Of a stretch of DNA of 64,000 bases, positions 19,112 through 27,554 are shown in pieces. Positions within the stretch are counted from its first letter, which is position 1, and the number at the start of each line of letters is the position of its first letter. The DNA comes from Candidatus Poseidoniales archaeon (lineage in GTDB: Archaea > Thermoplasmatota > Poseidoniia > Poseidoniales > Thalassarchaeaceae): assembly GCA_012960975.1 (NCBI GenBank), contig DUAE01000030.1, forward strand, positions 50,360 through 114,359. The letters run 5' to 3'. Below the pieces are notes generated by a model. That model was not told where the DNA came from. It made no database searches and was given only the letters and a program-made list of their open reading frames with translations. A program made the position numbers and the translations under genes.

Positions 19112-20077
19112 TGATTCACCCAGACGACGCATTATAACTGTCGCAGATTCAATATTATCGATCGTCTCGACGCTCTTACCGGCAGAGAAGTATTGTTTCT
19201 TCTTGGCAGCAGAACCACCTTTTTTCCTAGACAAGGCCCGAAGTTTAGAAAAAGATAAAATGTTCAAGAAAAGCCTAGCAGTGTGTCGAAAACGGCCAGT
19301 TAGTAAACGCCTCATTAACCAAGAATTGTTCTGTTTGAAATGTTTTGAGCGAATAACAGATATCGGGACACCTGTCAAACGGTTGGTCCAAACAATATCA
19401 TTCTCTTTTGCTTCAACTATCGCATCTTTATAGTCTTGAGGAGATGTGCATTCTGTAGTTGCAATAAATCGTGTACCCATTTGAACACCATCATAGCCAA
19501 TGGCTAATACTTCTGCTAACTCCTTCTCACTACCAACTCCACCTGCACAAATTAGTGGCATTCCAAGATCGGATAATTCTTCATAGAGTTCAGCTGCTGA
19601 TTTCTCACCGAGATGTCCTCCTGCTCTGTCGTTAACACAAATCAAACCATCGATACCACACTCAATACCTTTCAATGCATGTTTTCTAGTCGTAACATCA
19701 TGATAGACGACCCCCCCTTTAGCGTGAACTCGTTTACATACCCAATCGGGTTTTCCAAGAGATGTTACAAAAAATCGGATACCTTCTTCCAAGGCGATGT
19801 CTATCCATTGAGACATTCGATCAATATATTTCTTTGAACCCTTTTCTATTAGAGCATTGAACCCAATCGGCTTATCAGTTAGGCTTCGGATATGCCGAAC
19901 ACCCTCGCGAAAATCCCAATCATGCACATAGGTAAGTGAAGCAGGTTGGATAATTGCGATGCCCCCCCCTTCGGAGGCAGCAGCGACTAACTCGGGGTTC
20001 GAACATGGAAACATCGCACCACAAATAATTGGATATTCGATGCCCGCATCTTCTGTAAATTTATTTTGATAACTCAT
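19094..20077 (-). CDS. Nitronate monooxygenase / FabK-like FMN flavoprotein
   Basis: 327 residues with a TIM-barrel FMN fold. YPIICGAMFPCSNPELVAAA at the N-terminus, CVNDRAGGHLGEKS (phosphate-binding loop and conserved His), LICAGGVGS and DGVQMGTRFIATTE are the nitronate monooxygenase/2-nitropropane dioxygenase signatures; the same fold is used by the enoyl-ACP reductase FabK. As last gene of the lipid operon, a role in enoyl or nitronate chemistry on acyl intermediates is plausible but inferred. It begins directly after the stop of the DUF4442 gene. Confidence 0.88.
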   Translation of the reverse strand: MSYQNKFTEDAGIEYPIICGAMFPCSNPELVAAASEGGGIAIIQPASLTYVHDWDFREGVRHIRSLTDKPIGFNALIEKGSKKYIDRMSQWIDIALEEGIRFFVTSLGKPDWVCKRVHAKGGVVYHDVTTRKHALKGIECGIDGLICVNDRAGGHLGEKSAAELYEELSDLGMPLICAGGVGSEKELAEVLAIGYDGVQMGTRFIATTECTSPQDYKDAIVEAKENDIVWTNRLTGVPISVIRSKHFKQNNSWLMRRLLTGRFRHTARLFLNILSFSKLRALSRKKGGSAAKKKQYFSAGKSVETIDNIESATVIMRRLGESLDSTV

Positions 20078-20575
20078 TCAATCATCTCTCATTGAAAGGA
20101 TGTTCCATTCAAATTTCCAATCCGAAACAACATCGCCATCTGAATCGATTCCTTTTGCGTGCATCACACAATTTACCGATTTACCACTAATTTCAGATTC
20201 TTCAATCGCTGCTCTGGCTTTTCCGGCATCCTCACAAATAAATTTGATGCGCCCTTTAGCTTGTTTGACGAATTTGACATCAGTGCCAATAACGAACATA
20301 CGTATTTTTCCAGAATAGGCTCTAGAGAGTGCAAAAGGTGTGGCACCGGTTGCAAATTCGGCTGCCATACCTTGTGCAGCCCAGTACATCGTTTTGAACG
20401 GGTTTTGAGAACGCCATCCGCCCTTGACTGAAATTTGGCAATAATCTTCGCTTACCTCATCAATTTTGAGACCTACGAAAGCAGCTGAAGGCATCGAAAT
20501 CATAGTGAAAAACCTGAACCGAAGGGGTTTCAACAAACCTCGATACTCTTGTTCCAACTTACTCTGATCAATCAT
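20078..20575 (-). CDS. DUF4442 hotdog-fold protein, probable acyl-CoA thioesterase
   Basis: About 165 residues. MYWAAQGMAAEFATGATPFAL (here split by the hotdog helix) and the strand pattern IRMFVIGTDVKFVKQAKGRI match DUF4442/PaaI-like hotdog proteins, which commonly hydrolyse or bind acyl thioesters. It lies between acyl-CoA-binding protein and the FMN enzyme in the lipid operon, 6 bases after the former, which supports a thioesterase role. A TTG at 20578 precedes the ATG. Confidence 0.8.
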   Translation of the reverse strand: MIDQSKLEQEYRGLLKPLRFRFFTMISMPSAAFVGLKIDEVSEDYCQISVKGGWRSQNPFKTMYWAAQGMAAEFATGATPFALSRAYSGKIRMFVIGTDVKFVKQAKGRIKFICEDAGKARAAIEESEISGKSVNCVMHAKGIDSDGDVVSDWKFEWNILSMRDD

Positions 20576-20581
20576 CAACGG

Positions 20582-20860
20582 CTAATCCCCCCTCGACGAA
20601 GGTAACTCGGGGTTCATCAATGAATCCACAAGGTCACAATATCGCTCCATCGCTTCATCGGCAGAAACTCCTCGTAATTTTCTCCAAGCACGAAATTTGG
20701 CCATGGCAACAAGTCCCGATATACCACTGATGCATCTGGCATCGCCATCTGTCGCCTGTTTGTATAATGCATAAAGTTCCAAGAGTTGTTCATCACTTGG
20801 CTTTGCGTTCAATTTCCAAACCCTCTTGCTCGATTTTTTGAAGCGCCTCAATAGGTTCAT
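20582..20860 (-). CDS. Acyl-CoA-binding protein (ACBP)
   Basis: About 92 residues, the classic ACBP size. Helix 2 motif SDEQLLELYALYKQATDGD, then AMAKFRAWRKLRGVSADEAMERYCDLVDSL, matches the YxxYKQAT and KxxAWxxLKGxS pattern that grips the CoA moiety. ACBP buffers long-chain acyl-CoA and hands it to enzymes; it is common in eukaryotes and scattered in bacteria, so an archaeal copy is noteworthy. The ATG at 20860 overlaps the hydrolase TGA (ATGA) and has a GGAGG 7 bases upstream; this overrules the longer ORF from 20878. Confidence 0.9.
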   Translation of the reverse strand: MNLLRRFKKSSKRVWKLNAKPSDEQLLELYALYKQATDGDARCISGISGLVAMAKFRAWRKLRGVSADEAMERYCDLVDSLMNPELPSSRGD

Positions 20861-21963
20861 CGCATCGCCTCCAACCAATATTCAACTCTCTTGGCTCTCT
20901 CTGGCCTATCAACCCGCGATGTGTGAGGCATATTCTCAATGGTGTGGATTTCACAATCAACTTCATCATTGTCAAAATGCTTGAGTAATAATTCGAAGTG
21001 GGCCGAGCCGAGCATTTCGTCATCTTCTGCTTGAACAACTAGAATTGGAACCTTGGGTATTCCCCAATAAGGCAGTTCGGATGTTGCATAACGAACCGGG
21101 AGGTCGGGATGAATTCGTTCATATTCTCGACGAAGAACATGTCGAACCCAAGGTCGTGCCATAACCATTTTTCCTGGTAATTTTTCATCAATGATTTTTG
21201 GAAATGATGAAACTGGAGATTCAAGAATGATTCCATTGAGAGCGTGTTCCCACCATCCAGATTGATGGCTAGCAAGCCGGATGGTGATGAAACCCCCCAT
21301 TGAATGGCCATATATCCACAACTTTTCAGGCGTAAAACCAAGTTGCTGCGGGGCGGCTTCGAGAATGGCTTCGGCATCAGCAATTACTTTCAGCAATGTC
21401 CAATCCATTCGCCCTTGTTGAGTTCCAAATCCCCTTTGATCCATCCCAATGATATTAATTCCAAAGGATTGAATGTGTTGGCAACGTGATTCTCCATGCC
21501 CAAGTGACGAATCATATCCATGTAAATAAAGCAGTAAATCTGTACTTGATTGATCAGATTTTAGTATATGCCCAACCATTTTTTCTTCCCCCCAACCAAG
21601 GAAATCAAATTTTTCCCAACGACTATCTGTAATAGGTGTTGAATCTTTATTGGACGTTGTAAAAACAGAAAGGTAAATCTTCCAATAAACGAAGAGCCAG
21701 AGGCCGATTGGGATAGATGAGCCAACCAAAACGAAAGCCAAACGGCTAGCCCTAAGATGAGGAAATGCAATTATGGCTACTGCCTCAAGCAAAAATACGA
21801 TTGTCAAGACGGTTGGGACATCTGGGGTCCAAGTCGTTGGCGTCTTCGCATAGGCAGCTGCGCGACGAGCTCTCAAGAAGATTTTGTCGCGCCGACGAGG
21901 GCCTTCTGAAGGCTGCTTTCTTCGACCTCTCAACTTAAGCCTACCAGATTGAGGAATAGCCAT
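20857..21963 (-). CDS. Membrane-anchored alpha/beta hydrolase (esterase/lipase-like)
   Basis: About 368 residues. A basic N-terminus (RLKLRGRRK, RRRDKIFLRARR) leads into two hydrophobic helices at about 50-95, so the enzyme is membrane-bound with the catalytic domain after them. Oxyanion region LLYLHGYDSSLG, nucleophile elbow GHSMGG, acid in AEDDEM and catalytic His in NMPHTSR form a complete serine hydrolase triad. Position in the operon suggests it releases fatty acids from lipid esters or hydrolyses acyl thioesters. The ATG at 21963 overlaps the acyl-CoA dehydrogenase stop (TGATG). Confidence 0.85.
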   Translation of the reverse strand: MAIPQSGRLKLRGRRKQPSEGPRRRDKIFLRARRAAAYAKTPTTWTPDVPTVLTIVFLLEAVAIIAFPHLRASRLAFVLVGSSIPIGLWLFVYWKIYLSVFTTSNKDSTPITDSRWEKFDFLGWGEEKMVGHILKSDQSSTDLLLYLHGYDSSLGHGESRCQHIQSFGINIIGMDQRGFGTQQGRMDWTLLKVIADAEAILEAAPQQLGFTPEKLWIYGHSMGGFITIRLASHQSGWWEHALNGIILESPVSSFPKIIDEKLPGKMVMARPWVRHVLRREYERIHPDLPVRYATSELPYWGIPKVPILVVQAEDDEMLGSAHFELLLKHFDNDEVDCEIHTIENMPHTSRVDRPERAKRVEYWLEAMR

Positions 21964-23765
21964 CACATCATCTCCAAAGGATACTCCATTAGATGTTTAT
22001 GACCGGATTGTATGGATGCTGCCAAAGAAATAGTCTCAGGGAATATTCGCTTGAAAAATACTCGCGCACTGGCTAACTTTGCTTGATGGAATTTTGAATC
22101 GGGATTATCTAGGCAAACTCTCGCCATCTTTGCCCACATATAAGCAAGTACAACATTTGCGAAATAACGCAGATAATCGCTTGCACCTGCTGCGAGGAAA
22201 TGCGGATTACTCATACCTTCTGTAACCATCAGCAAAGTTAATTGTTGCAGGCCTTTCACCCCTTGATGTAATGGTTTATTGAATTCCTCCATGCCTTTAA
22301 CACCCCTATTTTCCTCGATAAAATCCACTAGTGGCCACATCAAATAGCGTAAATTTCTGCCGAGATTTTGTGTGATCTTTCGTCCGGCGAGGTCGAGCGC
22401 TTGAATTCCGTTGGTGCCCTCCCAAATCTTTGATATTCGGACATCACGGTAGAATTGCTCAACGCCGTATTCCGAACAATATCCAGCCCCTCCCATAACT
22501 TGCATACATGTATCAATCGTTTCACAACCTAAATCTGTGAAGTGGGCTTTGACAATTGGAGTCAGCAAAGCAACGAGGGCTTCGACTCTTTCCCTTTCCT
22601 TCTCGTCTTTGCTATGCATCTGATCAAGAAGAATTCCTACCCAAACTGCGAGGGCTCTGCAACCTTCATTGTTAACTTTTGAAATTAATAACATTCGACG
22701 TACGTCAGGGTGCACGAGGATATTGTCCGCGGACTCTTGAGGGTCTTGAACACCTCTTAAATCACGGCCTTGGCGACGTTCTCTAACCCACTCGAGTGAA
22801 TTCTGATAAGCAACTTCACCGAGAGCGAAACCCATTATTCCAGTATCGAGGCGTGCGCCGTTCATCATCTCGAACATCAATGCCATTCCATTATGTAAAT
22901 CACCGACCAGCCAACCGACTGAATCATCGAAATTCAACACACAGGTCGGCGATGCATGGATCCCCATCTTCTCTTCGACACCTGAGCAAGTAACACCATT
23001 TCGAGCACTACTCAATTCCTGAGATAGTCCATCAACTCCTCCTGATTGCCATCCTTTAGGTAGGTATTTAGGAACTAAAAACAAAGAGATTCCTTTCGTG
23101 CCTTTAGGAGAATTAGGAGCCTTTGCGATAACCATGTGAACGATATTTTCAGTTAAATCGTGCTCTCCAAAACTAATGAAAATCTTAGTGCCAGAAACAA
23201 GGTATGAACCATCATCTTGAGGCAATGCTTTCGAGCGAATAATGCCGAGGTCTGTACCTGCATGAGGTTCGGTAAGACACATCGTTCCAGCCCATTCTTT
23301 AGTACCAACATTTGTCGCATAATGGTCAACTAGACTCTCTTCTGCATGTGTAGAAATCAGATGATATACACCTGTAGCAAGCCCGGAGGCGACCGATAAG
23401 GACATATTGGAAGCAATAGTGAATTCATTCATCATCGCCTCCATGTAATTCGGTAATCCCATACCTCCATGCTCTGGTTTTGTTCCTATCCCATACCAAC
23501 CAGTATCGATGCCTTCTCTGTAAGCTTCTTTGAATCCAGAAGGCATGATTACCTCTCCATTCTCGAAGTGAATACCTTCTTCATCACCAATTTGATTGAG
23601 AGGAAGAAGGACTTCTTGGCAGTGCTCACCATAGCCTTCCATCATCATTTGAATAAATTCACTATCAATTTCTTCCATTCCGAGTGATCGGGCAACTTCG
23701 ACTACATCGAAAACTTCGTGAAACAAAAATTCATAATCTTTGTAAGGGGGATTGTAAATTACCAT
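21963..23765 (-). CDS. Acyl-CoA dehydrogenase (long form)
   Basis: 600 residues, the length of the larger FadE/AcdA-like branch with a C-terminal extension. FAD- and substrate-binding blocks: AGTMCLTEPHAGTDLG, SGTKIFISFGEHDL, and the catalytic-base region VRISKIWEGTNGIQALDLAGRK. CMQVMGGAGYCSEYGVEQFYRDVR is the C-terminal helix signature. It introduces the 2,3-double bond into acyl-CoA, the first step of beta-oxidation, passing electrons to an ETF that is not in this window. Third gene of the operon, 9 bases after the hydroxyacyl-CoA dehydrogenase fusion. Confidence 0.95.
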   Translation of the reverse strand: MVIYNPPYKDYEFLFHEVFDVVEVARSLGMEEIDSEFIQMMMEGYGEHCQEVLLPLNQIGDEEGIHFENGEVIMPSGFKEAYREGIDTGWYGIGTKPEHGGMGLPNYMEAMMNEFTIASNMSLSVASGLATGVYHLISTHAEESLVDHYATNVGTKEWAGTMCLTEPHAGTDLGIIRSKALPQDDGSYLVSGTKIFISFGEHDLTENIVHMVIAKAPNSPKGTKGISLFLVPKYLPKGWQSGGVDGLSQELSSARNGVTCSGVEEKMGIHASPTCVLNFDDSVGWLVGDLHNGMALMFEMMNGARLDTGIMGFALGEVAYQNSLEWVRERRQGRDLRGVQDPQESADNILVHPDVRRMLLISKVNNEGCRALAVWVGILLDQMHSKDEKERERVEALVALLTPIVKAHFTDLGCETIDTCMQVMGGAGYCSEYGVEQFYRDVRISKIWEGTNGIQALDLAGRKITQNLGRNLRYLMWPLVDFIEENRGVKGMEEFNKPLHQGVKGLQQLTLLMVTEGMSNPHFLAAGASDYLRYFANVVLAYMWAKMARVCLDNPDSKFHQAKLASARVFFKRIFPETISLAASIQSGHKHLMEYPLEMM

Positions 23766-23774
23766 TTTCTCACC

Positions 23775-26159
23775 TCAATTCCTCAACGGCTTACCCGTTT
23801 GCACCATATGCTCCATCCTCGCAAGCGTACCTGTTGTCCTAGATAACTTGCTGATTGCTTCACGCTCCATCCGCAAAATATCTTCTTCTGAAAGTTCATC
23901 GAGAGTATCGGTGTCGCCACCAGAAAGTATCGATGCTAATTCAGATGTTACCACGACATCATGAGGTGTTGCTTGACCAGATCGTGCTAAGTCTGCCACA
24001 GCCATATCAAGAGCATACTTCGCCGTTGCTCCAGGAAGGTTGTATGTGTATGGTTCGGGGGGCAAATAGCCGTCTACTAATTCGAGGGCGCGCGCTTTTG
24101 CATCTGCAATCAAGCGGTCTCGATTCATGGTTATTCGATCTTCGGGACGGAGGTACCCCATACGCCTTGCTTGTTCAGCAGATTTGGCAACTTGAGCGGT
24201 TCCAATCTGCTCGAAGGCTTTGAGAATTGGGCCCATTGGCCCAGCAGAAACGAGATTGAATGGACCGAGTCGGCCCAACAATTCCTTGCACCCGCCCCAC
24301 CCCGGAACAATTCCTACTCCAACTTCGACAAGCCCGATATAAGATTCTGAATGGGCTTGAACAGCATCACAATGCATCAGAACTTCGCACCCGCCGCCAA
24401 CACAGACCCCGGTTGACGCTGCAACGACTGGAACCGGAGCATACTTCAATTCTTGATAGGTTTCTTGTCCAAGCACGATGAAATTTTCAACATCCTTCCA
24501 AGCACCTAAATTCGCTGCAAACAATGCCAATCCTAGATTTGCTCCAGCACTGAAATTCTTACCATCATTTGCGATTACGATGGCTTTCCATTCATCTTCT
24601 TCAGACAAGTAAACCGCATTTTGCAATATCTCCATACTGAATGGATCCATCGCATTCATTTTCGAATGATATTCAACGAGTAATACTCCATCTCCTGCAT
24701 CCCAAAGGCTCGCTGAGCCGTTTCTTCTGATCGGTTTACCTCTGCGCTTTAGATCTGTCACCGTAAGGGTATCTGTTAGTCGATTGATTACGACATATTC
24801 GCCGTCAGTATTGAGGCGGTGGATGTTGCCATCTTCTATCTTGTAAAACGAACCAGCATGGGCTGCTTTTTGGAGTAGAGGTGGAATGGGTTTTCCTGCT
24901 GCTTCAAGACGCTTAACAAGTTCTGATGCCCCGATTTCATCAATTATTTCAAAAGGTCCACGCTTCCAATTAAAACCAACTTTCATCGCTCCGTCAATTG
25001 CACTGATATCATCTGTCACTTCGGGGACAAGATAAGCAGCATAAGAGAGTGTGTCGAGTAAGATTTCAGTAACGAAAGCTGCGCCTTGGTCGTGGTGATC
25101 AAGCATTCTCAGAATTCCTTGTTTAGCCATCTTTGCAGATGCGAAACCTGCTCGTCGATTTGCAGGGGCATATTCTCCAGTCAAGAGATTTCTAGCTTCT
25201 TTGGCTTTTCCGCCACCTTCGCGATTGAGGCGATAGAAGCCACCCTTGCCTTTTCGGCCAATATATCCTTCTTTGATCATCGATTCAATGATTTCATTTC
25301 CCGCACCAGCAATTTGGTGGAATGGGTCATCTGGTTGAAGGTGTTCGATTAGGCTTGCCATGATATACGGAGTTAGGTCGATTCCGACTAAATCCATCAG
25401 GCCAAAAATAGCAGTTTTAGGAATGCCGAGGGGGCGGCCGAGCATGGCATCTGCTTGTTCTACTGTGAAGCCATGCTCTAAGGTCGCATGAATCGCGCGT
25501 TGAATGAAAAACACACCAAGCCGATTGCCGATGAATCCGGGCTTGTCGTTACAATGGATTACTCGCTTGCCAAGGCGAATATCGGCAAATTCGACCATTC
25601 GAGACACAACCGATTGGTCGACTTCAGGTCCCGACACTAACTCAAGCAATGGCAAATATCGGGGCGGGTTGAAGAAATGAGTTATGAGAAATCGACTTGA
25701 TAACTCATCCGACATCTGTTCTGTCAGGGACGAACGAGGAAGAGTAGATGTATTTGAGGAAACGATAGTTTCAGGGCCGACATATTTGTCGAGTTTTTCG
25801 TAGAGGGAACGCTTTATCCCTAGATTTTCGATAATTACTTCAACTACCCAATCATAGTCTTTCAGCAATGAAAGATGGTCTTCAATATTACCCGCAGTAA
25901 TACGTTTTGCGTAGGATTTATGCATTAGCATTTCGGGGTTAGATTTTGCCATTTTTGCAATTGCTTCAGCTGCAATGGAATCTCTAGCCGACTGATCTTT
26001 CGAATCCGCTTCGGCTTTTGGAAGAATGTCGAGGAGAAGCACTTCACAGCCAGCATTAGCACAATGAGCTGCAATTCCTGCGCCCATAACCCCACTACCA
26101 ATTACGGCTACCCGTTCAATACTCGGGATTGCCGAGTTCGATGATTGGCTTTTTGACAA
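23775..26159 (-). CDS. 3-hydroxyacyl-CoA dehydrogenase / enoyl-CoA hydratase fusion (FadN-like)
   Basis: 794 residues. The NAD domain comes first (VAVIGSGVMGAGIAAHCANAG, residues about 17-37), then the dehydrogenase body (SSNTSTLPRSSL; RFLITHFFNPPRYLPLLELV; CNDKPGFIGNRLG). The crotonase domain is C-terminal (about 490-720) with ANDGKNFSAGANL and GVCVGGGCEVLMHCD forming the oxyanion hole. This order is that of Bacillus FadN, the reverse of E. coli FadB. The protein would hydrate enoyl-CoA and oxidise the product. The conserved crotonase Glu pair appears in GLVEVGVGIVPGWGG. Confidence 0.95.
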   Translation of the reverse strand: MSKSQSSNSAIPSIERVAVIGSGVMGAGIAAHCANAGCEVLLLDILPKAEADSKDQSARDSIAAEAIAKMAKSNPEMLMHKSYAKRITAGNIEDHLSLLKDYDWVVEVIIENLGIKRSLYEKLDKYVGPETIVSSNTSTLPRSSLTEQMSDELSSRFLITHFFNPPRYLPLLELVSGPEVDQSVVSRMVEFADIRLGKRVIHCNDKPGFIGNRLGVFFIQRAIHATLEHGFTVEQADAMLGRPLGIPKTAIFGLMDLVGIDLTPYIMASLIEHLQPDDPFHQIAGAGNEIIESMIKEGYIGRKGKGGFYRLNREGGGKAKEARNLLTGEYAPANRRAGFASAKMAKQGILRMLDHHDQGAAFVTEILLDTLSYAAYLVPEVTDDISAIDGAMKVGFNWKRGPFEIIDEIGASELVKRLEAAGKPIPPLLQKAAHAGSFYKIEDGNIHRLNTDGEYVVINRLTDTLTVTDLKRRGKPIRRNGSASLWDAGDGVLLVEYHSKMNAMDPFSMEILQNAVYLSEEDEWKAIVIANDGKNFSAGANLGLALFAANLGAWKDVENFIVLGQETYQELKYAPVPVVAASTGVCVGGGCEVLMHCDAVQAHSESYIGLVEVGVGIVPGWGGCKELLGRLGPFNLVSAGPMGPILKAFEQIGTAQVAKSAEQARRMGYLRPEDRITMNRDRLIADAKARALELVDGYLPPEPYTYNLPGATAKYALDMAVADLARSGQATPHDVVVTSELASILSGGDTDTLDELSEEDILRMEREAISKLSRTTGTLARMEHMVQTGKPLRN

Positions 26160-26168
26160 ATGATCACC

Positions 26169-27305
26169 TCACTCTATTTTTGAAAGAATTGTAGCGATTC
26201 CTTGGCCGCCACCAATACACATAGTTGCGAGTGCATGGTTAGCGCCCTCGCGGACGAGTAAACTTGCTACCTTTCCTGTGATTCGGGCACCACTCGCACC
26301 TAATGGATGGCCAAGGGCGATTGCCCCCCCATCTACATTGACTTTTGATTGATCCAATCCCAACTCCTCAATCACTGCTAGTGATTGGGCAGCGAATGCC
26401 TCATTGAGTTCAATAATATCAATGTCACCGAGTGTAAGTCCAGCACGATCTAGCGCCTTTCGAGTTGCTTCTACAGGACCAATTCCCATAATTTCTGGTG
26501 AGCACCCAGAGACCGCGATTGAAGCGATTTTTGCGAGGGGAGTCAAGCCATTTGCTAGGGCGAATTCTCCTGTGCAGACTACAACAAAAGCAGCCCCGTC
26601 TGTCAAGGGAGATGCGGTTCCAGCAGTAACAGTCCCGTCTGCATCGAAAACTGGGCGTAATTTTCCAAGTGTTGTGGCATCCGTTCCTGGACGTATACAT
26701 CCATCCGAATCTATGACCTTTGATTTAGTAGAAATCTCAATAATTTCATCTGAAAATTTACCCGTCTCGCGCGCAGCGCTTGCTCTCGCATGGCTTTCAA
26801 TCGCAAATGCTTCCTGAGTAGTACGGTCGATCCCATATTTAACTGCAAGATTCTCAGCAGTTATTCCCATCGAGGTGAAGGCTCCGGGAGCTTCCTCCAG
26901 AAGACGTGGGTTAGGCATTGGATTGAATCCAGTCATCGGAATTCGAGTCATTGATTCGATGCCACCTGCGATGAAACACTCGCCAGCGCCCATGGCAATT
27001 CGCCCGGCTGCATCATGAATCGCTTGCATGCTTGAGCCACAGAAACGATTGATTGTAACTCCGGGAACTGTCTCAGGAAGATCGGTTAGGAACGTTATCA
27101 TTCTAGCCACATTGAAGCCTTGCTCACCTTCTGGAAAGGCGGTTCCAACAATCAAATCTTCAACTAAAGAAGGATTGAGATTCAACTTCTTGAGGAGCCC
27201 ATCGATAACCGCAGCAGCGATATCATCAGGGCGTGTTCGAGCGAGTTCTCCTCGGCGGGCGGGAGTAAATGGTGAGCGGGCGTATCCAGCGATTACCGTG
27301 TTCAT
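26169..27305 (-). CDS. Acetyl-CoA acyltransferase (thiolase)
   Basis: About 378 residues. Nucleophilic Cys in NRFCGSSMQAIHDAAG, then GGIESMTRIPM, NEAFAAQSL, the catalytic His in GGAIALGHPLGASGAR and the proton-shuttling Cys in TMCIGGGQG are all present, so it is an active degradative-type thiolase. It cleaves 3-ketoacyl-CoA to acetyl-CoA. First gene of the lipid operon. The ATG at 27305 (MNTVIAGYARSPF) fits the family N-terminus; a GTG at 27320 is the longer option. An AT-rich TATA-like TTTAATTATT lies about 27 bases upstream of the ATG. Confidence 0.95.
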   Translation of the reverse strand: MNTVIAGYARSPFTPARRGELARTRPDDIAAAVIDGLLKKLNLNPSLVEDLIVGTAFPEGEQGFNVARMITFLTDLPETVPGVTINRFCGSSMQAIHDAAGRIAMGAGECFIAGGIESMTRIPMTGFNPMPNPRLLEEAPGAFTSMGITAENLAVKYGIDRTTQEAFAIESHARASAARETGKFSDEIIEISTKSKVIDSDGCIRPGTDATTLGKLRPVFDADGTVTAGTASPLTDGAAFVVVCTGEFALANGLTPLAKIASIAVSGCSPEIMGIGPVEATRKALDRAGLTLGDIDIIELNEAFAAQSLAVIEELGLDQSKVNVDGGAIALGHPLGASGARITGKVASLLVREGANHALATMCIGGGQGIATILSKIE

Positions 27306-27323
27306 ACAGGTGTTCAACACTCA

Positions 27324-27398
27324 GTGTAATAATTAAACCGTCAAGTTTCTAAAATCACAATAACTACAATTTGCTACATTCGATGTATTTTATTACAC
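27324..27398 (-). promoter_or_regulatory. Lipid-operon promoter with paired operator-like inverted repeats
   Basis: GTGTAATAA at 27324-27332 and its exact reverse complement TTATTACAC at 27390-27398 face each other across 57 bases just upstream of the thiolase start. The second copy is part of TGTA-N6-TACA (27384-27397), which overlaps another palindrome, TACAT-TCG-ATGTA (27375-27387). The TATA-like stretch lies at about 27329-27339, inside the first repeat. This arrangement suits a dimeric repressor with two sites around the promoter; the regulator is unknown. Confidence 0.5.
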
Positions 27399-27468
27399 CT
27401 ACCCAGTGCAACGATTTCTCTAATTATTTTTAAGAATTTGTAATTTCAAATAAATTTCACAATTATAC

Positions 27469-27476
27469 GAAAAAAT
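27469..27476 (-). terminator. T-run after the DEAD-box helicase gene
   Basis: On the minus strand, six T residues within ATATTTTTTCGT lie about 80 bases after the helicase stop at 27555. Archaeal polymerase can terminate at T-rich tracts, and the next gene in this direction begins only at 27305 with its own promoter. The rest of 27477-27554 has no recognisable feature. Confidence 0.35.
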
Positions 27477-27554
27477 ATTACAATTCGTTAGGGAACTCCT
27501 TATTGTACCTTGGAGACCACATTACCGAACTCAATAACGGACCTAGTTCTTGTG

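Noticed and set aside
24260-24481. Plus-strand ORFs inside the lipid operon (also 23855-24223, 26404-26817)
   Set aside because: Shadows of the minus-strand genes with no ribosome-binding site or family similarity.
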